From positions 1 to 63,219 of the forward strand of contig JAEDHB010000005.1 of assembly GCA_016297265.1 (NCBI GenBank): a DNA stretch of 63,219 bases. Reading direction: 5' to 3'. Shown here one piece after another: positions 51,116 to 59,526 of this stretch (position 1 is the stretch's first letter; every line of letters begins with the position of its first letter). Under the pieces are notes generated by a model, which was not told the origin of the DNA, searched no databases, and saw only the letters and a program-made list of their open reading frames with translations. The DNA is from Butyrivibrio sp. (lineage in GTDB: Bacteria > Bacillota > Clostridia > Lachnospirales > Lachnospiraceae). The position numbers and the translations under genes are program-made.

Positions 51116-51466
51116 CTATGTACGGATTATTTCCAGGCTGGTCAGCAATGCCTTGTTAACCCTCCCTATAATCTCGTTATCAAGATGACAAACTTTATCC
51201 TTAAGTCTGGTTTTGTCTATTGTTCTAAGTTGCTCCAGCAAAATAACAGAATCCTTTATCATGTCATATTTTCCTGAATCAATTTCCACATGTGTGGGCA
51301 GCTTTGCTTTCGTCTGACTGCTTGTAATTGCTGCAATAATAACCGTTGGTGAATGCATGTTACCGGTATCATTTTGAACCACGAGAACAGGCCTTATGCC
51401 GCCCTGTTCAGAACCCACCACCGGTCTCAAATCCGCATAAAATATATCGCCTCTTCTAATTACCAC
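51116..51466 (-). CDS. ndoA: MazF/NdoA-type mRNA endoribonuclease toxin
   Basis: A 116-residue PemK/MazF-family RNase. It reads VVIRRGDIFYADLRPVVGSE at the start, then GGIRPVLVVQND, the active-site TSSQTKAKLPTHVEI, and a C-terminal dimer helix. I use GTG 51466 because GGAGTG lies 8 nt upstream and relatives begin exactly here; 22 more in-frame codons lead to an ATG without an SD. In B. subtilis the order is alr-ndoAI-ndoA, with the antitoxin in the middle; here only 73 bp separate alr from the toxin, too little for that antitoxin. It may therefore be regulated otherwise. Confidence 0.93.
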   Translation of the reverse strand: MVIRRGDIFYADLRPVVGSEQGGIRPVLVVQNDTGNMHSPTVIIAAITSSQTKAKLPTHVEIDSGKYDMIKDSVILLEQLRTIDKTRLKDKVCHLDNEIIGRVNKALLTSLEIIRT

Positions 51467-51539
51467 AATAAAACACTCCAATTTAAATGAATTTAGTATA
51501 TATTTTTCCATCCTCATTGTGTGTTTATACATCTAATAA

Positions 51540-52661
51540 TTAATTTTCGTATTTTCTTTCAACTCTCTCGGAAATATCACATACAAATTCATAATTGAAT
51601 CTTCCGCTGATTTTTGCCATGTCCTCAATCGTGATGCATTCATCCCCGTCTTTTCCGATAAGCGTCACAACATCTTCCACCTGAACATTTTCGATTTCCG
51701 TGACATCAACCATCATCTGGTCCATGCATATTCTTCCTACAATCGGTGCTCTTTTGCCTCTGATTAAAACATATCCCGCAGAGGACAGCGAACGAGGATA
51801 GCCGTCCGCATATCCGATAGCGATGGTTGCTATCTTTCTCTCTGACTCAGTGATATAGGTTCTGCCGTAGCTTATTCCCTCACCGGGTGCAAGTGTCTTG
51901 ACAAAAATAACATGGCTCTTGAGTTCCATAACGGGATGAAGCACAAAGCTGTCATCCACCTCATCCGAAGGTTTTAGTCCGTACAGGATGATTCCCTCCC
52001 TGACCATATCCAGCTTAAATTCCGGCATATCTATTATCGCTGCACTGTTGGCGCAGTGGCGGATTTTGTATTTTACGCCCCTTTCCTCCAGTGCACTTAT
52101 TAACATCATAAATTTGTGATACTGGCTGCGGGAAAAATCTTTGTTTTTCTCATCTGCAGTTGCAAAATGCATAAAAATACCTTCGCAGTCAAGATTCGGG
52201 TATTTGCTTATCTCCACAAGGTCATCCACCGACTTGTCATTGACAGGAAATCCTATTCTGTTCATTCCTGTATTGATTTTCACATGGCATTTTGCATTTA
52301 ATCCCATATTCTTTGCACATTCGGATATATCGGCTGCCATCTCCTTAGTCAGCAAAGCAAAAGTTATATTGTTGCTGATAACTGTTTTGTACTCATCCTT
52401 GCATACATATCCAAGAATAAGAATCATATTATCAATACCGCTGTTTCTAAGCTCCATTGCCTCCTTCACCGTGGCAACGGCAAAACCAAATACATCATCC
52501 TTGATGGCATTGGCAACCTGTACCGCTCCATGCCCATAGGCATTGGCTTTGACAATTGCCATTATTTTGGTCTTTTTGCCAACCTGACTGACAACTGATT
52601 TAATATTTTCTTTTACTGCATCCATATGAATAACAGCGTAAGTTCTGGTAAAATCCTTCAT
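51540..52661 (-). CDS. alr: Alanine racemase
   Basis: PLP enzyme of 373 residues making D-alanine for peptidoglycan. The PLP lysine is in IVKANAYGHGAVQVA near residue 38, and the catalytic Tyr lies in GISYGRTYITESERKIA. HFATADEKNKDFS and KIRHCANSAAII are family signatures, and the end KISGRFNYEFVCDISERV is typical. It follows nnrED after 12 nt and precedes the toxin gene, the standard Firmicute order. Confidence 0.96.
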   Translation of the reverse strand: MKDFTRTYAVIHMDAVKENIKSVVSQVGKKTKIMAIVKANAYGHGAVQVANAIKDDVFGFAVATVKEAMELRNSGIDNMILILGYVCKDEYKTVISNNITFALLTKEMAADISECAKNMGLNAKCHVKINTGMNRIGFPVNDKSVDDLVEISKYPNLDCEGIFMHFATADEKNKDFSRSQYHKFMMLISALEERGVKYKIRHCANSAAIIDMPEFKLDMVREGIILYGLKPSDEVDDSFVLHPVMELKSHVIFVKTLAPGEGISYGRTYITESERKIATIAIGYADGYPRSLSSAGYVLIRGKRAPIVGRICMDQMMVDVTEIENVQVEDVVTLIGKDGDECITIEDMAKISGRFNYEFVCDISERVERKYEN

Positions 52662-52673
52662 TGACGGTTCCTT

Positions 52674-54167
52674 CTATCTCATAATATTACTGATTTTATC
52701 TATGATATCCGATGCTAAAACACCATGCATTCCCTTTTTGTCCGCTGCGGCCTCCCCCGCAAGCCCATGAATATATACCCCCATCGCCGCCGCAGAAAAC
52801 GGTTCCAGCTTAAGCGAAAGCATACCTGCTATGATGCCGGTAAGCACATCCCCGGAGCCTCCTTTTGCCAACGCAGCACATCCGGAATTATTGATATATC
52901 TCCTGCTTTTTGGCTCCGGCTCCGCTGCCACCGACACAGCGTCCTTAAGCACACAGATACAATTATGTTCACCGGCAAATCCTCCCGCAATTGTAAGAGC
53001 ATCTGCCTTAATCTGTGTTGCATTTAATCCGGTAAGTCTGCTCATCTCCCCAATGTGTGGGGTGATGATAACAGTGCCCCCACATTTGTCCAGAAGGGAA
53101 ATATCCTTTGCAAGAATATTAAGTGCATCCGCGTCAATTATAATAGGTACACTGACTTTGTCAATAGTATTTGTCACAAGATATGCGGCTGTACCATTCA
53201 TGGACAGCCCCGGACCCAGCACTACCGCATCAGCCCTTCTAAGTGCGGTCTCCAATCTATCCTCCACATTTTTACTGTCGTATCCGACAATAATAGCCTC
53301 CGGCAGCAGACTTCTGAGCGGTACAAGATTGCTCTCATGAGTGAGTATTTCCACAAGACCCACTCCGCTTTTGTAAGCCGCCTTGGCAGACAGATAAGCA
53401 GCTCCGCTCATATCCTCACTGCCCGCGATAATCAGCACCCTGCCATAGGTTCCTTTGTTGGCATCCGCAATTCGTTCCGGAATACCTCGCAAATCATCCA
53501 TGGTAAAATACATTGCCGGATTAATATGTCTTATTGCCTCAGGAGAAAAACCTATGTACGCCACAGTCACTTCCCCTGCAAATTCTTTTCCCGGAAAAAG
53601 CATAAGTCCCTGCTTGTTATATCCGAAAGTAACCGTTGCCGCCGCCTTTACAGCGCATCCGTGAACCTGTCCGTTGCCGGCATCAATTCCGGAGGGCAAA
53701 TCGACACTGATAACCAGATTGTTGGCTCCGTTAATCTGCTCGATTACATTCCCATACTCTCCTTCAACCGCTCTTGATAAACCAACACCGAAAATAGCAT
53801 CTATTATAATATCATATTCCTCAATTGCTCCCGAGTTACGGAAAACAAGCCCTGAATTGGCAGCAATTTCAATCTGGCGGCCAAAATCAGCAGTTGCATT
53901 TTCCTCATTACCCACAACAATAATATCCACGGGCATTCCCTGCCATGTAAGTATTCTCGCTGCGGCCACTCCGTCCGCGCCGTTATTGCCACATCCGCAC
54001 ACTGCACATATTCTGACTTCCCTGCCAAATTTCTCCGCCGCCTGTGCACATTTGGTTGCAACTGCAAGAGCTGCACGCTCCATCAGCACCAAGGAAGGCA
54101 TTCCGACTTCTTCAATTGTATATCTGTCCACTTCCTTGGACATTGCACTGTTAAGAACATATTTCAT
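52674..54167 (-). CDS. nnrED: Bifunctional NAD(P)HX epimerase/dehydratase
   Basis: Repairs hydrated NADH and NADPH. In 497 residues it joins an NnrE epimerase domain (about 1-205; KYVLNSAMSKEVDRYTIEE, CGCGNNGADGVAAARIL) and an NnrD ADP/ATP-dependent dehydratase domain (about 215-497; GSEDMSGAAYLSAKAAYKSG, VVLGPGLSMN, ITPHIGEMSRL, GCAALAKGGSGDVLTGIIAG). The start at ATG 54167 has GGAGAG upstream; earlier in-frame codons fall in the preceding terminator. Its place beside the NADH sensor rex makes functional sense. Confidence 0.94.
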   Translation of the reverse strand: MKYVLNSAMSKEVDRYTIEEVGMPSLVLMERAALAVATKCAQAAEKFGREVRICAVCGCGNNGADGVAAARILTWQGMPVDIIVVGNEENATADFGRQIEIAANSGLVFRNSGAIEEYDIIIDAIFGVGLSRAVEGEYGNVIEQINGANNLVISVDLPSGIDAGNGQVHGCAVKAAATVTFGYNKQGLMLFPGKEFAGEVTVAYIGFSPEAIRHINPAMYFTMDDLRGIPERIADANKGTYGRVLIIAGSEDMSGAAYLSAKAAYKSGVGLVEILTHESNLVPLRSLLPEAIIVGYDSKNVEDRLETALRRADAVVLGPGLSMNGTAAYLVTNTIDKVSVPIIIDADALNILAKDISLLDKCGGTVIITPHIGEMSRLTGLNATQIKADALTIAGGFAGEHNCICVLKDAVSVAAEPEPKSRRYINNSGCAALAKGGSGDVLTGIIAGMLSLKLEPFSAAAMGVYIHGLAGEAAADKKGMHGVLASDIIDKISNIMR

Positions 54168-54189
54168 ACTAATCTCTCCTGAAATATAC

Positions 54190-54212
54190 AAACCGGGCTC
54201 AGGACCCGGTTT
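54190..54212 (-). terminator. Hairpin between the coiled-coil gene and nnrED
   Basis: A perfect stem AAACCGGG/CCCGGTTT around a 7-base loop overlaps the stop codon of the coiled-coil gene. The minus-strand tail TTTGTATATTTC is a poor T-tract, so partial readthrough to nnrED is expected. Confidence 0.6.
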
Positions 54213-54804
54213 ATTTGTTATTATCAAACACTTCCATCATCTCAGGTCCCAACAAATCATGCATATAGTTGTAAATCTCAGTATTTTTTGTCTCTTTGTC
54301 CTGTTTAATAAGGATTCGCTTCTTGAGCTCCATTCTGGTCTCATTAATCCAGTTGCCCAACAATTGTATATCCTTATAATTCTGATGAATTCTATTATAA
54401 CATATATTTACTGCTTCTATTAATAATTCTATATTGGCATCCCTTATTTTGCCGGGGATTTCCAGTTCCTCCTGTTCGAGCCTGTCTATTTTTTCCTTAG
54501 CTTCTATAACCAGCTTCTGGTTGGTATTGAGGAGTTTCTGTCTCTTTGATTCGGACATATTTTCATTCTCAACATTCTCAATGATAGATTTCATAAGGTC
54601 GGATTTAATCTTCTTGATGCCCTTGATATCATTGGTTATCTGCCCCTGTCGCTTGAGCAAATCCGACAATTTCTTCTCCAGTTGTTTGAGCAACGGTGTC
54701 TTTTCATTGTCCTTAAAAAGACGCAGATATCTCTCATCCAATATTGCTATCGGAAGATTTTTGTAGGCAACATTCTTTTTGACATCATTAATTGTTAAAG
54801 CCAT
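54211..54804 (-). CDS. Unknown coiled-coil protein of the rex cluster
   Basis: A 197-residue highly charged, almost wholly helical protein; I do not recognise a family. Residues 35-125 have strong coiled-coil character (KQLEKKLSDLLKRQGQI, then IEAKEKIDRLEQEELEIPGK). No signal peptide, membrane segment, Cys cluster or catalytic motif is seen. The start at ATG 54804 (MALTINDVKK) has GGAG nine nt upstream. It lies 51 bp after rex and should share its promoter; a hairpin follows. Co-expression with rex, nnrED and alr suggests a housekeeping rather than phage role, but this is inference. Confidence 0.75.
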   Translation of the reverse strand: MALTINDVKKNVAYKNLPIAILDERYLRLFKDNEKTPLLKQLEKKLSDLLKRQGQITNDIKGIKKIKSDLMKSIIENVENENMSESKRQKLLNTNQKLVIEAKEKIDRLEQEELEIPGKIRDANIELLIEAVNICYNRIHQNYKDIQLLGNWINETRMELKKRILIKQDKETKNTEIYNYMHDLLGPEMMEVFDNNK

Positions 54805-54855
54805 AATATCATCTCCACCGTTTATTTGCCTGGAAGGGCTAACTTTCCCCAAATA

Positions 54856-55482
54856 CTACTTCACCGAAAGGTTATAAGAAAGTGTCATAAGACTCTCGGA
54901 AAGATGTACATTCTCTACCACCACATTGTCCGGGACAACGAGGTCCATATGCGCAAAATTCCATATTCCCTTAATTCCCGCCTCCACTGCAGTCTTTGCA
55001 ACCTCATTTGCACTGGTTTTAGGAATTGTAAGAGCAAGTATTTCTATATTGTTTTCCATGATAAAAGGAACCATCTCGCTCATCGGCATTACTTTGGCGC
55101 CCCTGCATTCACATCCGACTAATTCCGGATTGCTGTCAAACATCCCCTTGACCACAAATCCTCTCTTAGCAAAATTAGCATAGTTGGCTATTGCGCGCCC
55201 AAGATTTCCTGCACCAACAATAATCATTGTATGGATTTTGTCAATTCCGAGTATCTTGGCAATTTCGCTGTGAAGATACTCAACATTGTAACCATATCCC
55301 TGCTGTCCAAAGCCACCAAAATTATTAAGGTCCTGCCTGATTTGTGAAGCGGTTACCCCCATCCTCATGCTAAGCTCACCTGAGGATATTCTTTCAACGC
55401 CTGAATCCAGTAATTCCTCAAGATATCTAAAATACCTTGGCAACCTTTTTATTACCGCTAAAGATATTTCATTATTTTCCAT
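54856..55482 (-). CDS. rex: Redox-sensing transcriptional repressor Rex
   Basis: Senses the NADH/NAD ratio and represses fermentation and respiratory genes when NADH is low. The 208-residue product has an N-terminal winged helix (VIKRLPRYFRYLEELLDSG and MGVTASQIRQDLNNFGGFGQQG) and a Rossmann domain with MIIVGAGNLGRAIANY, then a C-terminal domain-swapped helix. I choose ATG 55482, 6 nt from AGGAGG, over the ATG at 55485. It leads the cluster rex, coiled-coil, nnrED, alr, ndoA, CorC-like, TepA-like, with a strong promoter upstream and no clear Rex site in it. Confidence 0.95.
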   Translation of the reverse strand: MENNEISLAVIKRLPRYFRYLEELLDSGVERISSGELSMRMGVTASQIRQDLNNFGGFGQQGYGYNVEYLHSEIAKILGIDKIHTMIIVGAGNLGRAIANYANFAKRGFVVKGMFDSNPELVGCECRGAKVMPMSEMVPFIMENNIEILALTIPKTSANEVAKTAVEAGIKGIWNFAHMDLVVPDNVVVENVHLSESLMTLSYNLSVK

Positions 55483-55518
55483 CATAATCCTCCTGCGGAC
55501 CCTCAAATTGATAGAATA

Positions 55519-55547
55519 ATTTTATCAGTATGACGGGTAAATGTCAA
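55519..55547 (-). promoter_or_regulatory. Sigma-A promoter of the rex cluster
   Basis: TTGACA (55542-55547) and TAAAAT (55519-55524) on the minus strand, spacer 17 bp; near consensus. Confidence 0.82.
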
Positions 55548-55602
55548 TTGAGCGGAAGCGGTTGAAAGCCCCCTGAAAAAAATATTTTTTTGACCAAAAT
55601 AA

Positions 55603-55632
55603 TTGACAATATACTTTTCATTATGCTTAAAT
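55603..55632 (+). promoter_or_regulatory. Extended -10 promoter of the LRR lipoprotein gene
   Basis: TTGACA (55603-55608), an 18-bp spacer ending in TGC, and TTAAAT (55627-55632). It diverges from the rex promoter. Confidence 0.75.
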
Positions 55633-55669
55633 ATGTAGGAAAAATAATACGAAAAGGAATGACATACTA

Positions 55670-56275
55670 ATGAAAAAGAAATTAATACCTGCATTACTCA
55701 TCACCGCTGTGCTCACAGCAACTCTTTCAGGTTGCAGCACTAAACCCGAGATACCGGCGTCTCCTCCAACAAAGTCAAAAGAAAATACCACAAAGGATGT
55801 AGCGGCAACCAAAGAAGCACCTACGGAAGCACCTACGGAAGCGCCTACGGAAGCAGATAACACACCGGTTGTAGCCCAGCCTTCGGATTTAAAATACGAA
55901 TTTGACGACAAGGTCGGTGGAATGGTAATTAAAGGTTACACCGGTTCCAACACTTCGGTTGAATTCCCCTCAAATCTTGATGATTGCTTTGTCGGAGGCA
56001 TCGTAAATGAAGGCTATTTCACTACCGGAACTCCAAGCTGCTCCTATAGTGGCGTGAAGGAAATCATTATTCCTAACGGTGTTAGCATTATTGAATACTA
56101 TTCCTTCTACGGATGTACGGATCTCACAAGCGTTACACTCCCTGACTCAATCTATCTGATTGACGATAATGCATTCGAGGGATGTACTAACCTTACCAAC
56201 ATCACCTTTAAGGGCAATACATATTCCTACAGCACACTGGATTCATTATTCAGTGCAATAAGCTCCAACAACTAA
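55670..56275 (+). CDS. BspA-like leucine-rich-repeat lipoprotein
   Basis: A 201-residue surface lipoprotein: signal peptide with lipobox LSGC (Cys22), a Thr/Pro/Glu linker with four EAPT-type units (KEAPTEAPTEAPTEAD), then a compact domain with two LRR_5-type repeats (VSIIEYYSFYGCTDLTSVTL and IDDNAFEGCTNLTNITF). Such repeats occur on surface proteins of gut bacteria and can mediate binding. It is small for the group, with only two or three repeats, and stands alone between its own promoter and a terminator. Binding partner unknown. Confidence 0.85.
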   Translation: MKKKLIPALLITAVLTATLSGCSTKPEIPASPPTKSKENTTKDVAATKEAPTEAPTEAPTEADNTPVVAQPSDLKYEFDDKVGGMVIKGYTGSNTSVEFPSNLDDCFVGGIVNEGYFTTGTPSCSYSGVKEIIIPNGVSIIEYYSFYGCTDLTSVTLPDSIYLIDDNAFEGCTNLTNITFKGNTYSYSTLDSLFSAISSNN

Positions 56276-56288
56276 TTATTTGTTTTAA

Positions 56289-56365
56289 AAAAGCAGCTAT
56301 ATGCATCGGTCTCTCATCACCGTATTTTATGCGGTGCCCGGGACGGTACATTTACAGCTGCTTTT
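56289..56365. terminator. Two-way terminator with nested hairpin
   Basis: Outer arms AAAAGCAGCT (56289-56298) and AGCTGCTTTT (56356-56365) pair perfectly and end in T-runs on both strands, serving the LRR gene and the convergent ABC genes. The 57-base interior contains a second stem, CACCG/CGGTG (56318-56336). A terminator this elaborate is unusual and might be a structured RNA. Confidence 0.7.
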
Positions 56366-56369
56366 GTTA

Positions 56370-57134
56370 TTACAAACTCACTTTTTTCTTAAGCATTTCC
56401 GAAATACCCAAATATGTTCCAATTACAAAAATAATCTCTATAAGATATACTATCCATGAGCCTTTTATCATTTCCATAAAAGTCTGTCCGTAATCAAATA
56501 CAGGTATCTTGCTTATTCCGATATAACTCACAATTCTAAGCACCAGGAAAAACAAAACCGCAAGGGATACTTTTCCTTTTTTGCCTGAAAGCAGCGAATA
56601 ACTGAGTGTAACCGACAGATAAGCAAAGCTTACCGTCACAAGAATATTAAGCCAGATTCCAATTACTGTCACCGCTAAAGCCACAGCAAAATCAGCGATT
56701 CCTTTTCCTGATATCGTCTTGATAAATTCATCCACAAGCTTTACCATTCTGAATTGATCCGCATACACATTTTGCGCAAGCAGCATATCCAGATAAAGCA
56801 TAACCGAATACAGCGCCGTGGAAGCAACCGTAACAATCAAAACAGTAAGATATTTTGCACCCACAATCTGATGTGTGCTTCTCGGAAGCATAAATGTCAT
56901 ATAGCTGTATTTTGAACCAAGTTCCCTGGTGTAGGATATCACTCCCATGAGCATTACGATTCCGATTCCTCCCACGCCAAACATGATAAACAGCACGGAG
57001 GATATTCCCACATGCTTATCATTTTTCAGCAGAAGGCTTATTACGACATATAGTTCAAAAGCCACAAGCATCGCAAATACTGATATGTAAGCGGACAAAT
57101 CCTTACGGAATTCATATTTAATAAGCTTTCCCAT
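56370..57134 (-). CDS. ABC-type exporter, membrane subunit (ABC-2 like)
   Basis: A 254-residue membrane protein with six hydrophobic segments, following a short cytoplasmic start MGKLIKYEFRKDLSAY typical of ABC-2 type permeases. Conserved features are modest (LGSKYSYMTFMLPRS after segment two). The start at ATG 57134 has GGAGG 8 nt upstream; it overlaps the ATPase gene by 17 bp, so the pair is translationally coupled. The substrate is unknown; YtrC-like or bacitracin/peptide exporters are close in form, but there is no linked GntR regulator or two-component system. Confidence 0.82.
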   Translation of the reverse strand: MGKLIKYEFRKDLSAYISVFAMLVAFELYVVISLLLKNDKHVGISSVLFIMFGVGGIGIVMLMGVISYTRELGSKYSYMTFMLPRSTHQIVGAKYLTVLIVTVASTALYSVMLYLDMLLAQNVYADQFRMVKLVDEFIKTISGKGIADFAVALAVTVIGIWLNILVTVSFAYLSVTLSYSLLSGKKGKVSLAVLFFLVLRIVSYIGISKIPVFDYGQTFMEMIKGSWIVYLIEIIFVIGTYLGISEMLKKKVSL

Positions 57135-57831
57135 ATGCATTACCTCCATATCCGTATACTTCCTTGTAGACATCCACCAGTGTTTTTCCCTCGTTGACGA
57201 TTTCACCTTTTGTCCCGGAAAGCACCAGTTCCCCGTTTCTCATAAAGAACGCGCCATCGACTATCGGTTCCAGTTCGTCCACCAGATGACTTGACAAAAG
57301 AAAGGTTCTTTCTCCGTCAATATTGGCTTTTATTGCCTCGATTATCGTCTCCCTTGCCAAAATATCAATTCCGTTGAGTGGTTCGTCAAGCATTATCAGT
57401 TTTGCATTTCGTGCAAGTGCCACCGCAAGCTTCAGTTTTGCAAGCATGCCCGTGGACATATTTTTTACCTTATCGCTAAACTCCAGATGCATGTTTTCCA
57501 AAAGATTATAGAATCTTTCCTCCGAAAAATCCTTGTAGAAATCCATCTCGAATTTAACAATATCCTTTATCTTCATATACGGATAAAAATAGCTTTCTGT
57601 CGGCATATATACCATATCCGCTTTTGTACCGGTTCCTACCCTTACTCCGTCAAGCTCAACATATCCACTATTAGGCAGTATAAGTCCTACAATAATCTTC
57701 ATGATAGTAGTTTTTCCGCTGCCGTTCGGACCGAGCACAGTATATATTTTGCCCCTGTCCATGGATAAGCTGACATGATTCACCGCAGTACAGCTCATGT
57801 ACTTTTTCACAACATCATTACACTGAATCAT
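57118..57831 (-). CDS. ABC-type exporter, ATP-binding subunit
   Basis: A 237-residue ABC ATPase with Walker A GPNGSGKTTIMK at 34-45, a Q-loop region VYMPTESYFYPYMKIKD, and Walker B KLIMLDEPLNGID followed by the H-loop LLSSHLVDELE. The signature reads MSTGMLAKLKLAVALA, with STGM replacing the usual SGGQ, as in YtrB-like and related ATPases. It pairs with the overlapping membrane gene. Its promoter has an extended -10. Function beyond export is not shown by the sequence. Confidence 0.9.
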   Translation of the reverse strand: MIQCNDVVKKYMSCTAVNHVSLSMDRGKIYTVLGPNGSGKTTIMKIIVGLILPNSGYVELDGVRVGTGTKADMVYMPTESYFYPYMKIKDIVKFEMDFYKDFSEERFYNLLENMHLEFSDKVKNMSTGMLAKLKLAVALARNAKLIMLDEPLNGIDILARETIIEAIKANIDGERTFLLSSHLVDELEPIVDGAFFMRNGELVLSGTKGEIVNEGKTLVDVYKEVYGYGGNAYGKAY

Positions 57832-57858
57832 ATTATGCCTCCCTTCCTTTTTACATTC

Positions 57859-57888
57859 ATACTAGCACTATCACAGGGTTACTTTCAA
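57859..57888 (-). promoter_or_regulatory. Extended -10 promoter of the ABC exporter genes
   Basis: TTGAAA (57883-57888), an 18-bp spacer ending in TGC, and TAGTAT (57859-57864) on the minus strand. Confidence 0.65.
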
Positions 57889-57931
57889 CACCAATTTCCC
57901 AATGTGACTAATCTGTAATAATACTTGTACA

Positions 57932-57960
57932 TTGTCAGTATATTGAAAACATGGTAAAAT
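57932..57960 (+). promoter_or_regulatory. Sigma-A promoter of the purine-nucleoside phosphorylase gene
   Basis: TTGTCA (57932-57937) and TAAAAT (57955-57960) with a 17-bp spacer, diverging from the ABC exporter promoter. Confidence 0.75.
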
Positions 57961-58005
57961 ATTATTGTATTTTTTATGGGAAAAATAATGTCAAGGAGGC
58001 CACTT

Positions 58006-58833
58006 ATGAATAAAGAAGAACTTATGCAGCAAATTGCAACTGCCACAGATTACATTAAGAGTAAAATTGATTTTACGCCGGAGGTTGCCGTCATATTGGG
58101 TTCGGGGCTTGGTCCTCTCGCCAACGAAGTTGAATCACCTGTCACAATACCTTATTCCGACATCCCGGGATTTAAGGCATCCACCGTTGTCGGTCATGCC
58201 GGCACTCTTATCGCCGGAACAATAAAAGGTCGCAAGGTCCTTGTAATGAATGGGCGTTTCCATTTTTACGAGGGTCATCCTATGGAAACCGTAACACTCC
58301 CCATCAGGGTTTTTGCCGCAATGGGAATTACAAAATTGATAGTTACCAACGCCGCAGGTGGTATCGGGGACGAACAGATTCCCGGTTCAATAATGCTAAT
58401 AACCGATCATTTCAGCTTTTTCTGCAAATCCCCTTTGCTCGGTCCGAACCTCGATGAATTCGGTCCAAGATTCAAGGATATGACAGAAGTATATACTCAC
58501 TCCCTCAGGGAGCTGGCCCGCAAGGTTGCCGCTGAAAATAACATAAGCCTCACGGAAGGGGTTTACAATTATGTCACAGGTCCGCAATACGAGACGCCTG
58601 CCGAAATTCGTGCTCTTAAGCTTCTCGGAGCAAATGCAACCGGAATGTCAACGGTTCCTGAGGCAATTGTCGCAAGACATTGCGGTATGGATGTCCTTGG
58701 TTTTTCGCTTATTACCAACAAAGCGGCAGGCCTTGGCAGTTCCGAATTAAGCCATTCGGAAGTCACCGAAATTGCGCACAAGGCAGAGCGCAACATGGTG
58801 ACACTCGTGAGTAATGTAATTAAATCAATATAG
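58006..58833 (+). CDS. Purine-nucleoside phosphorylase (trimeric type)
   Basis: Phosphorolyses inosine and guanosine to base and ribose-1-phosphate. The 275-residue product has VILGSGLGPLANEVE, MNGRFHFYEGH, VTNAAGGIGDEQIPG, YNYVTGPQYETPAEIRAL and the catalytic-site GMSTVPEAIVARHCGMDVLGFSLITNKAAG of the low-molecular-weight trimeric PNP family. The start is ATG 58006 with AAGGAGG 6 nt upstream; an ATG at 57976 lacks an SD. It is a single-gene unit with promoter and terminator. The nearby nrd-dut operon makes nucleotide metabolism a local theme. Confidence 0.95.
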   Translation: MNKEELMQQIATATDYIKSKIDFTPEVAVILGSGLGPLANEVESPVTIPYSDIPGFKASTVVGHAGTLIAGTIKGRKVLVMNGRFHFYEGHPMETVTLPIRVFAAMGITKLIVTNAAGGIGDEQIPGSIMLITDHFSFFCKSPLLGPNLDEFGPRFKDMTEVYTHSLRELARKVAAENNISLTEGVYNYVTGPQYETPAEIRALKLLGANATGMSTVPEAIVARHCGMDVLGFSLITNKAAGLGSSELSHSEVTEIAHKAERNMVTLVSNVIKSI

Positions 58834-58862
58834 AGCTTCGTCATTTCTGATTAGCGGTCGTC

Positions 58863-58895
58863 AAATGGGCACTCGTGCAAGCACGGTGCCCATTT
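58863..58895. terminator. Terminator between PNP and the GNAT gene
   Basis: Stem AAATGGGCAC/GTGCCCATTT, with an inner CGTGC/GCACG stem in the loop and T or A runs on each flank; it can work in both directions. Confidence 0.85.
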
Positions 58896-58963
58896 TCTTG
58901 TCGTCATACAAAACTTCTCTTTGCGAGGTCAGATATTTGGAAGCATTTTTGCAAATAGCCCTG

Positions 58964-59383
58964 CTATTTTTCTATATATTGTATCATACCCGGTCCCAAT
59001 GTCTGAGTCGGCCTGCTGATAAACCCATGCCTGTGATAGAATTCCTCCCGTCCCTTGGCACACATAAGACTCAACATCATCGTTGTTCCCGGTTCGGTAA
59101 TCTCCTCCACATAGGCCTTAAGTCTCTCAAGAATCCGGCCTCCGATGTGTTGCCCCTGGGCACTCGGTATCACCACCAAATCCTGTATATAGCAGATTAC
59201 CGCGCCGTCTCCGACAACTCTCCCCATGCCAACCGGTCTGCTGTCCTCATATGCGCACACATTGATAAGCGCATTCTCAATCGCCATCTCCGCCTGTCTG
59301 TGGGACAGTTTTTTCCAATTGACCTGTTCCCTGAGCCAGAGATAGGTCTCAATATCCAATTTATTTTCCACTAACTGAATCAT
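58964..59383 (-). CDS. GNAT-family N-acetyltransferase
   Basis: A 139-residue acetyl-CoA transferase of the GNAT fold. The acetyl-CoA loop is visible as VVIPSAQGQHIGGRILERL (V-x-x-x-x-Q/R-x-x-G-x-G/A type), preceded by the beta-strand VICYIQDLVV and followed by MMLSLMCAKGREEFYHRHGF. The start at ATG 59383 has AGGAGA upstream. It is a single gene converging on PNP and divergent from nrdD. Substrate unknown; the fold is used for amines, peptides and antibiotics. Confidence 0.87.
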   Translation of the reverse strand: MIQLVENKLDIETYLWLREQVNWKKLSHRQAEMAIENALINVCAYEDSRPVGMGRVVGDGAVICYIQDLVVIPSAQGQHIGGRILERLKAYVEEITEPGTTMMLSLMCAKGREEFYHRHGFISRPTQTLGPGMIQYIEK

Positions 59384-59479
59384 AATACTGTCTCCTGCAA
59401 GCACTTTTCTGTCACATTATATTACTACATGTACTTCTTTGCAATATAATTAGGTAGAAATTCGTATTTTTCAGTCCTA

Positions 59480-59526
59480 ACACAATATATAGTATATTTT
59501 TTTAAAAAAATTACAATATGTGGTAG
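59480..59526 (+). promoter_or_regulatory. Pair of predicted NrdR boxes
   Basis: Box 1 is ACACAATATATAGTAT (59480-59495) and box 2 is TTACAATATGTGGTAG (59511-59526). They are exactly 31 bp apart, three helical turns, the usual spacing of paired NrdR sites, and box 1 is close to the palindromic NrdR consensus. Box 2 touches the -35 element of nrdD. NrdR represses ribonucleotide reductase genes when dATP is high; the nrdR gene is not in the window. Confidence 0.75.

Noticed and set aside
53674..54423. 249-codon plus-strand frame opposite nnrED
   Set aside because: It runs through the end of nnrED and the coiled-coil gene in antisense and has no SD or family motif.
55500..55600. Rex autoregulatory site upstream of rex
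   Set aside because: I looked for TTGTTAA-N4-TTAACAA-like palindromes between rex and the LRR gene and found none better than chance.
57961..58005. Possible purine riboswitch before the nucleoside phosphorylase gene
   Set aside because: The leader is about 40 nt and contains no three-way junction or purine-aptamer core.
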